Below are positions 8,214 to 16,815 of a stretch of 64,000 nucleotides of DNA, piece after piece. A program made the translations under genes and the position numbers. Source of the DNA: Leadbetterella sp964423865 (GTDB lineage Bacteria > Bacteroidota > Bacteroidia > Cytophagales > Spirosomataceae); the NCBI GenBank assembly GCA_964423865.1, contig CAYRGN010000008.1:1-64000 (forward strand), in the 5' to 3' direction. Each line of letters opens with the position of its first letter. Within the stretch, counting starts at the first letter, position 1. The notes under the pieces were generated by a model. It saw nothing but the letters and a program-made list of their open reading frames with translations, searched no databases and was not told where the DNA came from.

Positions 8214-10331
8214 TTAGAGTTTAATGATTTTTTTGGCTACCTTCTCTTTTCCGTCGGAGAGGGTCATGTGATAGGCGCCGGGAACCAGGGAGCGTATACT
8301 CACACTGGCGGTGTTTTCTTCTCCGAAAGTGACCTGCTTATCCACTACCAGGTGGTTATTGGAATCAAAGATCCGCAGGTGATACGCTGCTCCTGCTTTC
8401 ACCCCTTCCGCTTTGATGTTCAGGGTTTCCGAAACCGGGTTTGGATAAACGGTAGCGTCGAACACAAAACCGGAAGTCGCCGCCGGGATCTCTATAACGG
8501 CCGGTTTAGAATAAGGCGAGTATTGAAAAGCGGCGTTCCAGGCTCTTACCCGATAGTAGTAGGTCTGGCCGGCCGTTACATTCTCATCACGCGTTTTCGT
8601 GGCGTCTCTACCCAGTTCGCTCATGACGATATAACTCTGGCCTCCGTCGGTAGATTTTTCCACGTAGTATTTCTCTTCTTTAATGGTATCGTCTACCCAG
8701 CTCAGGTCTACGCCGTTGCCGTTTCTCTTGGCCACCAGGCCATAAGGCGCGTTAGGAGCGGAAGTATAGGAAATATAGAATGGTCCTCTGGTCAGGTATC
8801 CGGATTCTCCCACCCAGTTCACCGCCTTAATGCGGTAGAAATAGCTCACTCCTTCTTCCAGTTGGGTATCGGTCAGTTTGGTTACATCCTCTTTCAGGAC
8901 GGCGAAAGGTGCGGGGCCACTGTTTTCACTGGGGGACCACTGTGAGCCAATGAAAGTTACGCCATTGTCATACGATTTCTCTATAATATACCAGTCTTCG
9001 TCTGCGGTATCCGTCCAGGAAAGGTAAAGCACCTTGTTCCCGAAGTTATCTACTCCATCTACCCCGGTAAAGTTTTGAGGAACGGAAGGAGGTCCGTAGG
9101 TATTGTCTGTGGTGTTCACCCAGTCAGACAGGTGGCCTTTGTCACTGTGGCTTCTGATCGAAAACTCTACCACGTCACCGGGATTCAGACCTTCGAGCCG
9201 GTATTGCCGAATATATTCAGGAAAATTTTCGATGGTTTGCCAATCGCCCCCGTTGATGGAAATCCTAAGTTCGGTATTCACTGTTATATTGGTATAACAG
9301 GTCAGATCCTGATCGCCGTGATCCCAGGCTACGGTTAACCAGGTGCTGGATTTGTTTATATCGTCTTGTAATGACTGGAAGTTTTTAGGCTCATTTGGGG
9401 CGACATATCTTTGCGTAAAGATAGCATACGGACCTGAGCGGGTGGTGCCGGTGGCGTTATGGGTAACTACACGGTAATAATATACCTGACCGGGCTCCGC
9501 TCCTGAAAAATAGAAATACCTGTCGCTCGGCGATACGCTACCTACGGTTTCAAAATTCCACCCGTCGGTGCCTGCTTCAATATCCACATACACGATATCT
9601 TCCTGGCGCTCGGCGTAGTCCCAGGAGAAGACTACTCCGTAAGGGCAGTCCTTTTCCGTTTTGAACGCGATGGCTTCCGGAGGAAGGGCTACTTTGGTGG
9701 TTTCGTATTTCGCATCGGAAGGGTCACTCGCCGGGAAAGTGCCGACTGCCCGTACGGCTTTGGCGGTAATGGTGTAGGAGGTTTTGGGCTTCAGATTCTG
9801 GGCCGTAATAATTCTTTCTCCATCTACAGGGTCTGTAGTCAGGGTAACGGTATGTCCTATCGCTTCCAGGGTAATCTCGTATCCTGTTTCATACACATTG
9901 GTGGTATCCACGAGATGGAAGGTAATACTTGTATCCGTAGTAAAAGTGGTTTCTATGGAAATGGAAGGTTTTACCAGGGGACTGGAAATCACCACTATTA
10001 CCGAGTCGGTATTGGTAGAATAGGTGGTGTCTGGCGGGCTAGTCGTTACCGTGAAGGCTTTTACCTTCACCACATAGGCAGTATCCAGGGTGAGATTGGT
10101 CAGATGGACACTTGAAGTGGTGGTCTGGATTGTATCCTGCGTGGACACGGGCGCCCCCTTAACTTTATAAAAAACTTTGTAGCCAGCTACCCCCGAAGCG
10201 GCTGTCCATTCAATGATCGCCTTGTTATCGGTGCCGTCTTGCCGGGCTGTTATAGCGGTAGGCGGATTGACCTGGGCATAGCTGGAAATGGTAGTGAGAA
10301 CCAGTAAAAAGAGAAATAGTATTTTTTTCAT
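8214..10331 (-). CDS. Exported six-FN3-domain protein with T9SS sorting domain
   Basis: 705 residues from ATG 10331. A longer in-frame start at 10379 is unlikely because it lies upstream of the predicted transcription start. A signal peptide (MKKILFLFLLVLTTISSYAQ) is followed by six fibronectin type III domains at roughly 20-115, 120-205, 215-300, 310-410, 415-510 and 525-610, each with the YYYRV-like G strand. A C-terminal type A sorting domain begins at VYPNPVSETLNI. No catalytic domain is visible, so it is likely a surface or secreted binding protein. A terminator follows at 8166-8191. Confidence 0.88.
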   Translation of the reverse strand: MKKILFLFLLVLTTISSYAQVNPPTAITARQDGTDNKAIIEWTAASGVAGYKVFYKVKGAPVSTQDTIQTTTSSVHLTNLTLDTAYVVKVKAFTVTTSPPDTTYSTNTDSVIVVISSPLVKPSISIETTFTTDTSITFHLVDTTNVYETGYEITLEAIGHTVTLTTDPVDGERIITAQNLKPKTSYTITAKAVRAVGTFPASDPSDAKYETTKVALPPEAIAFKTEKDCPYGVVFSWDYAERQEDIVYVDIEAGTDGWNFETVGSVSPSDRYFYFSGAEPGQVYYYRVVTHNATGTTRSGPYAIFTQRYVAPNEPKNFQSLQDDINKSSTWLTVAWDHGDQDLTCYTNITVNTELRISINGGDWQTIENFPEYIRQYRLEGLNPGDVVEFSIRSHSDKGHLSDWVNTTDNTYGPPSVPQNFTGVDGVDNFGNKVLYLSWTDTADEDWYIIEKSYDNGVTFIGSQWSPSENSGPAPFAVLKEDVTKLTDTQLEEGVSYFYRIKAVNWVGESGYLTRGPFYISYTSAPNAPYGLVAKRNGNGVDLSWVDDTIKEEKYYVEKSTDGGQSYIVMSELGRDATKTRDENVTAGQTYYYRVRAWNAAFQYSPYSKPAVIEIPAATSGFVFDATVYPNPVSETLNIKAEGVKAGAAYHLRIFDSNNHLVVDKQVTFGEENTASVSIRSLVPGAYHMTLSDGKEKVAKKIIKL

Positions 10332-10368
10332 GGAGAGTTTGTTTATTCCATTGATAATATTATTACTG

Positions 10369-10400
10369 CAAAAATACATAGGAATTCATATTTAAAGAAA
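10369..10400 (-). promoter_or_regulatory. Bacteroidota-type promoter of the FN3 protein gene
   Basis: On the minus strand, TTTC (10397-10400) is followed 20 nt later by TATTTTTG (10369-10376). This matches the TTTG/TAnnTTTG consensus with one mismatch. Transcription would start near 10362, about 30 nt before the ATG at 10331, which supports that start codon. Confidence 0.6.
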
Positions 10401-10465
10401 TAAGTTTTATAAATTTATAGGGATTTAGTGGTAAAATTCGGACGGATTTTTTTGCATTCCTGTGT

Positions 10466-10495
10466 TTTGGAATGCGAGGCTTATGGTTATTTTTG
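10466..10495 (+). promoter_or_regulatory. Bacteroidota-type promoter of the fatty acid hydroxylase gene
   Basis: TTTG (10466-10469), 18 nt, then TATTTTTG (10488-10495). The ATG at 10521 would follow a leader of about 18-20 nt. It is back to back with the promoter at 10369-10400. Confidence 0.55.
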
Positions 10496-10520
10496 CAGAA
10501 AGTGTTAATAAAGAGAGAAA

Positions 10521-11783
10521 ATGGAGAGTTACGCAAATATTTTACTGATAGCGGCGCCGGTTTTCCTGGTGATGGTGCTTTCAGAAAAGTTATACGGATA
10601 CCTGAAATTCAGGCACGAATTCAGGTTGATGGATACTATTTCCAGCCTTAGTTCGGGGTATACGAATGCTTTAAAAGACGTGCTGGGGCTGAGTGTGACG
10701 ATACTCGGGTACGAGTGGTTTTACCGCCATGTGGCTCTTTATGAGATAAAGTCTACGTTCTGGGTGTACCTGACGGCGTTCATGGCCCTTGATTTCGCGG
10801 GATATTGGGTCCATCGCCTGTCGCACAGTATTAATTTCCTGTGGAACCGCCATGTGATCCACCACAGCAGCGAGGAGTTTAACCTGGCCTGCGCCCTGCG
10901 CCAGAGTATTTCCATTTTTGTGAATATTTTTTCGTTCTTTCTCATTCCGGCGGCTATCCTGGGTGTCAAACCCGAAGTGATCGCGGTGGTGGCGCCCCTG
11001 CACCTCTTTGCCCAGTTCTGGTATCATACGGTGTATATCGGTAAAATGGGTTTCCTGGAGAAAGTTATTGTGACCCCTTCCCATCACCGGGTCCACCATG
11101 CCATTAACCCGGAATATCTGGATAAAAACCACGGCCAGATTTTTATTTTCTGGGATAAACTATTCGGTACTTTTCAGGAGGAACTCCCCGGCACTCCGCC
11201 CGTTTACGGAGTAACCCGCCCTATGAGTACCTGGAATCCCATGAAAATTAATTTTAAACACCTCGCCTTGCTGATCGGCGACGCCTGGAGGGCCGAAAGC
11301 TGGAAAGACAAACTGAGAATCTGGTTTATGCCCACCGGCTGGCGTCCCGAAGGTTTCGAAGAAAAATACCCCGTAAAGAAGATTGAAGATCCCTATGGTT
11401 TTGAGAAGTATCAGACGGTATTTTCCGTAGGAGGGAGGGCCTTTATCTGGATACAGTTCCTGTTCACCCTCTTTCTCCTGATCTGGTTTTTCGGGCATGT
11501 GGCCGCCCTGGATATTTACGGACTGATGAGTTTCGGGGGGCTGATCTTCCTGACGGTATACGCCTACACCGACTTTATGGACAAAAGCCGGTCTTTTCCT
11601 GTGTTTGAGTTGTTGAAAAACGCTTTCGGACTCTACTTTCTTTACGCCACCGCATTCTGGGAGCCTCTGTTTGCCGGGTATCCGGTAGTGAAAGCCATAC
11701 TGACGGCCTACTTTATAGGCTCAATGCTGTTTTCCCTCTTGTTTTTCAGAAAGGAAGTGAGGGCGGTTCAGTCTTCCAGGTAA
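10521..11783 (+). CDS. Sterol desaturase / fatty acid hydroxylase family protein (AGMO-like)
   Basis: A 420-residue integral membrane di-iron enzyme. The three histidine clusters of the superfamily are present: HRLSH (98-102), HVIHH (111-115) and HHRVHH (188-193). The middle region (FWDKLFGTFQEE) is typical of alkylglycerol monooxygenase-like members. After the catalytic half, from about residue 290, comes a block of hydrophobic segments, so the protein is longer than minimal fatty acid hydroxylases. The likely role is hydroxylation or desaturation of a membrane lipid; the substrate is unknown. Its 3' end overlaps the convergent MFS gene by 16 bp. Confidence 0.85.
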   Translation: MESYANILLIAAPVFLVMVLSEKLYGYLKFRHEFRLMDTISSLSSGYTNALKDVLGLSVTILGYEWFYRHVALYEIKSTFWVYLTAFMALDFAGYWVHRLSHSINFLWNRHVIHHSSEEFNLACALRQSISIFVNIFSFFLIPAAILGVKPEVIAVVAPLHLFAQFWYHTVYIGKMGFLEKVIVTPSHHRVHHAINPEYLDKNHGQIFIFWDKLFGTFQEELPGTPPVYGVTRPMSTWNPMKINFKHLALLIGDAWRAESWKDKLRIWFMPTGWRPEGFEEKYPVKKIEDPYGFEKYQTVFSVGGRAFIWIQFLFTLFLLIWFFGHVAALDIYGLMSFGGLIFLTVYAYTDFMDKSRSFPVFELLKNAFGLYFLYATAFWEPLFAGYPVVKAILTAYFIGSMLFSLLFFRKEVRAVQSSR

Positions 11784-13021
11784 TCCAGGTCTTTGTTATG
11801 GGTTTCCGTGATGGTCAGGGTGGAGTAAAACCCTATGCCGTAACAAATAAGGGCCACCAACGCGCCGGCCATGATGGTGCCGGCGGAAGGTTTGAAGAGG
11901 GTAAACAAGGTGGTCATCAGCACCACGGCCCCCCTGACCATGTTGGGAATGGTAGTAGCGGCCGTAGCACGTAGATTCGTACCGAACTGCTCGGCACCCA
12001 CCGTCACAAACATGGCCCAGTAACCGGTCCAGAACCCCAGCCAGACACATACTATATAGAGGGTGGTGATTGACTTTATTCCCCCAAAGAGAAAATAGAG
12101 TACCCCCAGTAAAGACATTCCCATCATCAAAGCGATGGCTTTTTTGCGCGATTGCATCCAGTGGCTGATGAACCCGCTCAGGAGATCGCCGGCGGAAATA
12201 CCCACATAAGCCCACATGATGGCCATGCCCGGAATGACTTTTTCCGGAATACCCAGGGCCTCGCCGAACTGGTTGCTGAGGTATACCAGTATGCCAATAC
12301 AAAACCAGGTGGGTAGCCCTATGCCGATACACTTCATGTATTTAAAGAAACGTTCCCGGCTGGTAAAAAAAGCGAAGAAATTTCCCTTGATTACATCGTC
12401 TTTATGCTTCATGGATTTAAACATGCCCGATTCCAGCACGCCCACCCGCAGTAAGAGCAAAAGTACGCCCATGGCTCCGCCTACAAAATACGCGATGGTC
12501 CAGTCGCCGGACCACTGCACCGTATAGTTGGCCACCACGGCGCCTAACAAACCCACGCCCGCGACCAGGGAGGTGCCTTTGGCCCGTAAGCGGGCCGGTA
12601 AAACCTCGGACACCAGAGTAATGCCCGCTCCCAGTTCTCCCGCCAGGCCTACACCGGCTATAAAACGGAGCCATTTGTAGGCTTCTACCTGGTCCATAAA
12701 CTCGATGTGGGGAATGAACCCACAGGCGATATTGGCCAGGGAGTAGGTGATGATAGAGCCGAAGAGTACCGACAAGCGCCCTTTTTTGTCGCCGAGTGAA
12801 CCCCACAGGATACCGCCGAGCAACAGACCGGTCATCTGGAAGTTGATAATTTTTACCCCCACGGAATCTACTTCGGCAGGGCTTAAGCCCAGACTTTCCA
12901 GGCTGGGAATACGCACAATGCCGAAGAGCTGGAGATCATAAATGTCTACAAAATAGCCCAGGGCCGCGATGATCACCGGCATACTGAAGAGGTATTGGAG
13001 GTCGGTTTTTTCGGATTTCAT
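11768..13021 (-). CDS. Major facilitator superfamily transporter
   Basis: 417 residues with about 12 membrane helices. The loop between helices 2 and 3 carries the MFS signature (GSLGDKKGR), and helix 4 has RFIAGVGLAGELGAG, which recalls the metabolite:proton symporter and aromatic acid symporter groups. The substrate cannot be inferred from the sequence. The start is ATG 13021. Upstream lies the composite repeat 13034-13361, so the gene is separated from upp and is probably transcribed alone. It converges with the hydroxylase gene. Confidence 0.85.
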   Translation of the reverse strand: MKSEKTDLQYLFSMPVIIAALGYFVDIYDLQLFGIVRIPSLESLGLSPAEVDSVGVKIINFQMTGLLLGGILWGSLGDKKGRLSVLFGSIITYSLANIACGFIPHIEFMDQVEAYKWLRFIAGVGLAGELGAGITLVSEVLPARLRAKGTSLVAGVGLLGAVVANYTVQWSGDWTIAYFVGGAMGVLLLLLRVGVLESGMFKSMKHKDDVIKGNFFAFFTSRERFFKYMKCIGIGLPTWFCIGILVYLSNQFGEALGIPEKVIPGMAIMWAYVGISAGDLLSGFISHWMQSRKKAIALMMGMSLLGVLYFLFGGIKSITTLYIVCVWLGFWTGYWAMFVTVGAEQFGTNLRATAATTIPNMVRGAVVLMTTLFTLFKPSAGTIMAGALVALICYGIGFYSTLTITETHNKDLDYLED

Positions 13022-13146
13022 GGGAGTGATGGGTAGTGAGTAATGAGTAATGAGTAATGAGTAGTGAGTAATGAGCCTGATTATCCGTAATTCGTAATTT
13101 TTAATTCGTAATTGAACTCACGAGTAGTGAGTTCTGAGTAGTGCCC

Positions 13147-13193
13147 CTCGAGAGCTTCGCTCGCAAACCTCGCACTCTCGTGCTTGTTTGTGC
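13147..13193 (+). repeat. 47-bp dispersed repeat
   Basis: Inverted copy of 372-418 with one mismatch. It contains two sub-blocks of similar composition (CTTCGCTCG and CTCGCACTC). Confidence 0.85.
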
Positions 13194-13204
13194 TCGGGGT
13201 GCCC

Positions 13205-13263
13205 CTCGACTACGCTCGGGGTGACAAACGCGATTGCTACCTGTCAGTTCGAGCGTAGTCGAG
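13205..13263. repeat. Imperfect inverted repeat (REP-like hairpin)
   Basis: CTCGACTACGCTCG (13205-13218) plus TGACA (13222-13226) pair with TGTCA (13242-13246) plus the complementary 14-mer (13250-13263). The loop is 15 nt. The 5' arm is a relative of the CTTCGACAGGCTCAGGGTGA family. Confidence 0.8.
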
Positions 13264-13363
13264 AACCGAGTAGTGAGCCAGATTATCCGTAATTCATAAT
13301 TTTTAATTCGTAATTGATTTCGTAATCGTCCTCACTACTCACTACTCATTACCCACTACTCCC

Positions 13364-14005
13364 TTACAATTTACAGCCAAAAGCCAGGTCTCCGGCATCG
13401 CCAAGCCCCGGTACAATATAATATTTATCGTTTAAGCGATTGTCTACATCACCCACCCACAGCCGGCATTCCGGCAGACGGGTACGGATATAATTCATGC
13501 CTTCTATACTGGCAATGACGCAGACAATGTGCGTAATTTTGGGTTGCCCGTAGCGTGTCAGGCTTCGGTAGGCCTTTTCAAGTGACTTTCCGGTGGCCAG
13601 GATGGGGTCGCAGAGAATCAGGGTCTTGTTTTCTACGGAAGGACTGGTGATGTAGTCGAGTTCTACCTCAAAGGCCTCCTTTTCCGCGTGCGCTCCACGG
13701 TAAGCGCCAATAAATGCGCTTTCCGCCCGGTCAAAATAATTAATTACTCCCTGGAAGAGCGGGAGAGATGCCCGGAGAACGGTAGCCACCACCGGCTCGT
13801 CCGCGGTCTTTTCCGTAGATTTTACTCCGAGAACGGTTTCCGTTTCAATGGGGGTGAAATCCATGGTCTTGGAGATTTCGTAGGCGAAGATCTCGCCCAT
13901 ACGTTCCAGGTTACGCCGGAAACGCATGGAGTCTTTCTGTATACTTTTATCACGGATTTCCGCCAGGAAGTTCTTGGCAATGGAATTTTTTTCTGAGAGT
14001 ATCAA
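13364..14005 (-). CDS. upp: Uracil phosphoribosyltransferase
   Basis: Salvages uracil with PRPP to UMP in the cytoplasm. 213 residues. The PRPP-binding loop is LCDPILATGKS (131-141), and the C-terminal uracil-contacting part is PGLGDAGDLAFG. The first codon is TTG at 14005. No ATG occurs upstream in frame before a stop, and the first internal Met (27) would remove conserved sequence, so TTG is chosen. The strong promoter at 14032-14064 leaves a leader of about 20 nt to it, which fits. The N-terminus is a few residues shorter than in some relatives. Confidence 0.93.
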   Translation of the reverse strand: MILSEKNSIAKNFLAEIRDKSIQKDSMRFRRNLERMGEIFAYEISKTMDFTPIETETVLGVKSTEKTADEPVVATVLRASLPLFQGVINYFDRAESAFIGAYRGAHAEKEAFEVELDYITSPSVENKTLILCDPILATGKSLEKAYRSLTRYGQPKITHIVCVIASIEGMNYIRTRLPECRLWVGDVDNRLNDKYYIVPGLGDAGDLAFGCKL

Positions 14006-14031
14006 GGGCTTTCGGGATAATTAAAATTGAA

Positions 14032-14064
14032 CAAATGTAGTAAACAGTAAGATTATTTTCCAAA
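14032..14064 (-). promoter_or_regulatory. Consensus Bacteroidota promoter of upp
   Basis: On the minus strand, TTTG (14061-14064), 21 nt, then TACATTTG (14032-14039). Both boxes match the TTTG/TAnnTTTG consensus perfectly. Predicted transcription start near 14025, about 20 nt before the TTG start of upp. Confidence 0.7.
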
Positions 14065-14189
14065 AACACAGGAAATAAATGAAAATGATTCGGGGGTATG
14101 AGTTTTGTTTTTTTATATTCGCTTTCGGGCAGTTGACAATGGGTATAGACAGTTGGCGGCCTTTGCGTAACGATTAACCGTTTACATAG

Positions 14190-15152
14190 ATGTTATCAAG
14201 AGTGGCGAATTCGGTGTATTGGATGGGGCGCTACATAGAGCGGGTAGAAAACTACGCCCGGTTTATGAGCGTGAACATCAATCTTTCTTACGATTTACCC
14301 GGGGTGATCACAGATCACTGGAAGGTACTGCTGGAGGCCACGTACGACAAGCCTGTATACGACTCCCTGTACGGCGATGATTCGGAGGAAAAAATCATTG
14401 ATTTTATTACGTTTGATCCGCGGAATCCCAATTCCATTTATTCCATGCTGGGCAATGCCCGCGAGAACGTGCGTACCGTGAAGGAAGTGGTGCCCAAAGA
14501 GTTCTGGGAGTCGATCAATACCTTCTATCTCCGGTTTAAGAACTACACCATTCATCACGACATGGAGGGCCTGATGGAATTTTACGACGGAATCAAGCAG
14601 CAATGCCAGTTTCTGACCGGAATGCTGGACGCCTGCCTGACCCGCAATGAAGCCTACTATTTCTTTATCATGGGGAAGTTCATTGAGCGGGCAGACAAGA
14701 CTTCCCGCTTCCTGGATATCGGCTATTTTAACTTCCAGACCGTTTCCGATCCGAAAAACGTGAACTCCCAGGACCTCCTGATCTGGGCGGCGGTGCTGAA
14801 GTCGGCCAGCGCATTTAACATGTACCGCCAGCAATACCGGCGCCTGCAACAGGACCACATCATTGAATTCCTGATCAAAGATCGGTATTTTCCGAGGGCC
14901 ATTTGCCATTCGGTGAAAAAGGCGGAATACGCCCTTTACCGGATCTCCGGATCAAGGCCCCAGAACGGCTACCGGAACCCGGCCGAAAAATGCATTTCGG
15001 AACTGAACCACCGGATTGACTTTACCGAGACTTCCGAGATTATCCGGATAGGACTTCATCCTTTCCTGAACGACTTCCAGGTTAAAAATAACGAAGTAGA
15101 CCATGAGATTTTCAAAGTGTATTTTGATCTCAGTGCGATCGGGCAGTCGTGA
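14190..15152 (+). CDS. Alpha-E domain protein (DUF403)
   Basis: 320 residues, all-helical, with the family's N-terminal hallmark MLSRVANSVYWMGRYIERVENYAR. Alpha-E proteins occur in clusters with a circularly permuted ATP-grasp enzyme, a transglutaminase-like protein and the Anbu peptidase, and are thought to belong to a peptide-making or peptide-tagging system (known context, biochemistry poorly established). Here it is the first gene of the cluster, 43 bp before Anbu. The ATP-grasp gene is absent: upstream is only a 184-bp gap and then the divergent upp. Confidence 0.92.
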   Translation: MLSRVANSVYWMGRYIERVENYARFMSVNINLSYDLPGVITDHWKVLLEATYDKPVYDSLYGDDSEEKIIDFITFDPRNPNSIYSMLGNARENVRTVKEVVPKEFWESINTFYLRFKNYTIHHDMEGLMEFYDGIKQQCQFLTGMLDACLTRNEAYYFFIMGKFIERADKTSRFLDIGYFNFQTVSDPKNVNSQDLLIWAAVLKSASAFNMYRQQYRRLQQDHIIEFLIKDRYFPRAICHSVKKAEYALYRISGSRPQNGYRNPAEKCISELNHRIDFTETSEIIRIGLHPFLNDFQVKNNEVDHEIFKVYFDLSAIGQS

Positions 15153-15162
15153 TAAAAATAAT

Positions 15163-15170
15163 TACTTTTG
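15163..15170 (+). promoter_or_regulatory. Possible -7 element before Anbu
   Basis: TACTTTTG matches TAnnTTTG and ends 25 nt before the Anbu ATG. No TTTG box is found at the right spacing, so this is weak evidence for an internal promoter in the alpha-E/Anbu gap. Confidence 0.3.
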
Positions 15171-15195
15171 TATTTGAACATATAGGGATAAAACC

Positions 15196-15924
15196 ATGAC
15201 ATTTTGCCTGGGAATCAAGACAGCCGACGGGCTGATAGGGCTGGCCGACAGGAGAATAACTTCGGGGAGTGAGGTATCCAGTGAACGAAAACTTTCTGTT
15301 CACCAGGTGCAAAACCACTCGATGTTTATTATGACCGCGGGGCTGAGGTCGGTACGAGACAAGGCCCTGACCTATTTTGAAGAGGTGCTGGAAAATGAAG
15401 ATTCGGGCTTTGACAAGCTTTACCAGGCGGTGAATTCTTTCGGACAGAAATTGAAAAAAGTGCGGGAAGAAGACGAGGCCATCCTACAGAAAGCCGGGTT
15501 GTCTTTTAATCTTTCGGCTATAGTAGGCGGGCAGCTGGAGAAAGACAAGGAACACAAGCTGTTTCTGCTGTATCCGGAAGGCAACTGGATCGAGGTGTCG
15601 GAAGGGTCTCCTTTTATCATGATAGGAAATTCGGGTTACGGGAAGCCTATCCTGTACCGGAACATACGGTACAATACCCCCCTGGATGAGGTACTGAGAC
15701 TGGCTTTCCTGGCCTTTGACTCTACCCGGGTGAGCGTGAACGATGTGGATTTTCCCATCGATGTACTGCTGTATGAGAAAGACAGCTTCCAGATCATTGA
15801 CCATACCTACGAAAAGCATGACCTGGAACACATTTCGTACCAGTGGAACGCGTTGCTGAAGCATTCGGTGCAAAAGCTGCCTGTAGACTGGATTGATCCA
15901 TTATTCAGAAAGCGGCCTCTATGA
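15196..15924 (+). CDS. Anbu (bacterial proteasome-like Ntn peptidase)
   Basis: 242 residues, a homologue of HslV and the proteasome beta subunit. The N-terminus MTFCLGIKT places Thr directly after Met, as in other Anbu proteins where Thr becomes the N-terminal nucleophile. Asp18 (LADRR) and Lys32 (ERKLS) are in the positions expected for the Ntn active site. Anbu forms oligomeric rings, and its substrate is unknown. It lies between alpha-E and the transglutaminase, overlapping the latter by 4 bp (ATGA), which suggests coupled translation. No dedicated AAA+ unfoldase gene is nearby. Confidence 0.9.
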   Translation: MTFCLGIKTADGLIGLADRRITSGSEVSSERKLSVHQVQNHSMFIMTAGLRSVRDKALTYFEEVLENEDSGFDKLYQAVNSFGQKLKKVREEDEAILQKAGLSFNLSAIVGGQLEKDKEHKLFLLYPEGNWIEVSEGSPFIMIGNSGYGKPILYRNIRYNTPLDEVLRLAFLAFDSTRVSVNDVDFPIDVLLYEKDSFQIIDHTYEKHDLEHISYQWNALLKHSVQKLPVDWIDPLFRKRPL

Positions 15925-16766
15925 TACTGGACGTAGAACACCGACTCAGTTACCGGTATAGCGGTTTCGTACACCTGAACCCGCATTATTTCTATCTTAC
16001 GCCTAATCTTACGCCTTTTCAGCGTCTCGTTTCATTTGAAATGCGTGTGCTGCCCCAGGCCGACAAACTGATCCGGAACATTGACCAGGAAGGCAATATC
16101 CAGCATGTGTGTTTTGTGAATACGGAGAGCCGTATCTTCGAGATTAAAACGGCATTCACCATTGAAAGCAGCGAATTTAATACCTACGATTTTATTTTTT
16201 TTCCGTTCGAAACCGCGAAACTACCCTTTCGCTACCCCGAAAAACTGGCCCGTTATACCGATATGTATTTTGCGGTGAACCCTATGGGTCCGGAAGTGCA
16301 AGAGCTGAGCGGAAGGCTTGCCCGGGAAGCGGATTACAGCACCTTGGATTTTCTCTCGGGGGTCACCACATATATTCACCGGAATTTTCGTTATATAGCC
16401 AGAGAGAGAGGAGAGGCGGTAACGGCGGAAGAAACGCTTCGTTTGGGCAGTGGCTCCTGTCGCGATTTTTCGGTACTGATGATGGCGTTGTGTACCGCTC
16501 AGGGCCTGGTGGCCCGCTTTGTGAGCGGGTATCTTTTCGGCAATCACCGGCATGAACATGATCTGCATGCCTGGGTGGAGGTTTTTCTTCCCGGGGGCGG
16601 GTGGCGGGGCTTTGATCCCACCGAGGGGAAGTCGGTAGACCTGAATTATATCACCCTGGCCAATTCGCTTGAGCCTACGGGAGTTAGTCCTGTACGGGGC
16701 ACTTTCAGGGGGGAGCCCGGCGTGACGTCAGAACTGGAAACCTATGTTTCCATTCGGAAAAGATGA
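15921..16766 (+). CDS. Transglutaminase-like protein of the Anbu cluster
   Basis: 281 residues. An N-terminal beta domain of the bacterial transglutaminase N type (about 1-95, beginning VEHRLSYRYSGFVHLNPH) is followed by a papain-fold core with the triad Cys190 (GSGSCRDF), His216 (DLHAWVE) and Asp232 (FDPTEG). The family contains peptidases and amide-bond exchange enzymes. In Anbu clusters it is proposed to process peptides made by the ATP-grasp partner. There is no signal peptide, so it is cytoplasmic. The start codon overlaps the Anbu stop. Confidence 0.9.
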   Translation: MILDVEHRLSYRYSGFVHLNPHYFYLTPNLTPFQRLVSFEMRVLPQADKLIRNIDQEGNIQHVCFVNTESRIFEIKTAFTIESSEFNTYDFIFFPFETAKLPFRYPEKLARYTDMYFAVNPMGPEVQELSGRLAREADYSTLDFLSGVTTYIHRNFRYIARERGEAVTAEETLRLGSGSCRDFSVLMMALCTAQGLVARFVSGYLFGNHRHEHDLHAWVEVFLPGGGWRGFDPTEGKSVDLNYITLANSLEPTGVSPVRGTFRGEPGVTSELETYVSIRKR

Positions 16767-16815
16767 GTAATGAAACAGATTTTTAACTAATTTTGAACCC
16801 TTAATCTAGCAATTC

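Larger units (their letters stand above)
13034..13361. repeat. Composite intergenic repeat with inverted heptamer ends
   Basis: This fills the space between the MFS start and the upp stop. Left end: six words TAGTGAG/TAATGAG (13034-13075). Then CGTAATT words (13086-13113), a 47-bp repeat (13147-13193), a hairpin (13205-13263) and CGTAATT words again (13288-13315). Right end: CTCACTA, CTCACTA, CTCATTA, CCCACTA (13331-13358), the reverse complement of the left-end words. No ORF is present. Confidence 0.85.
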
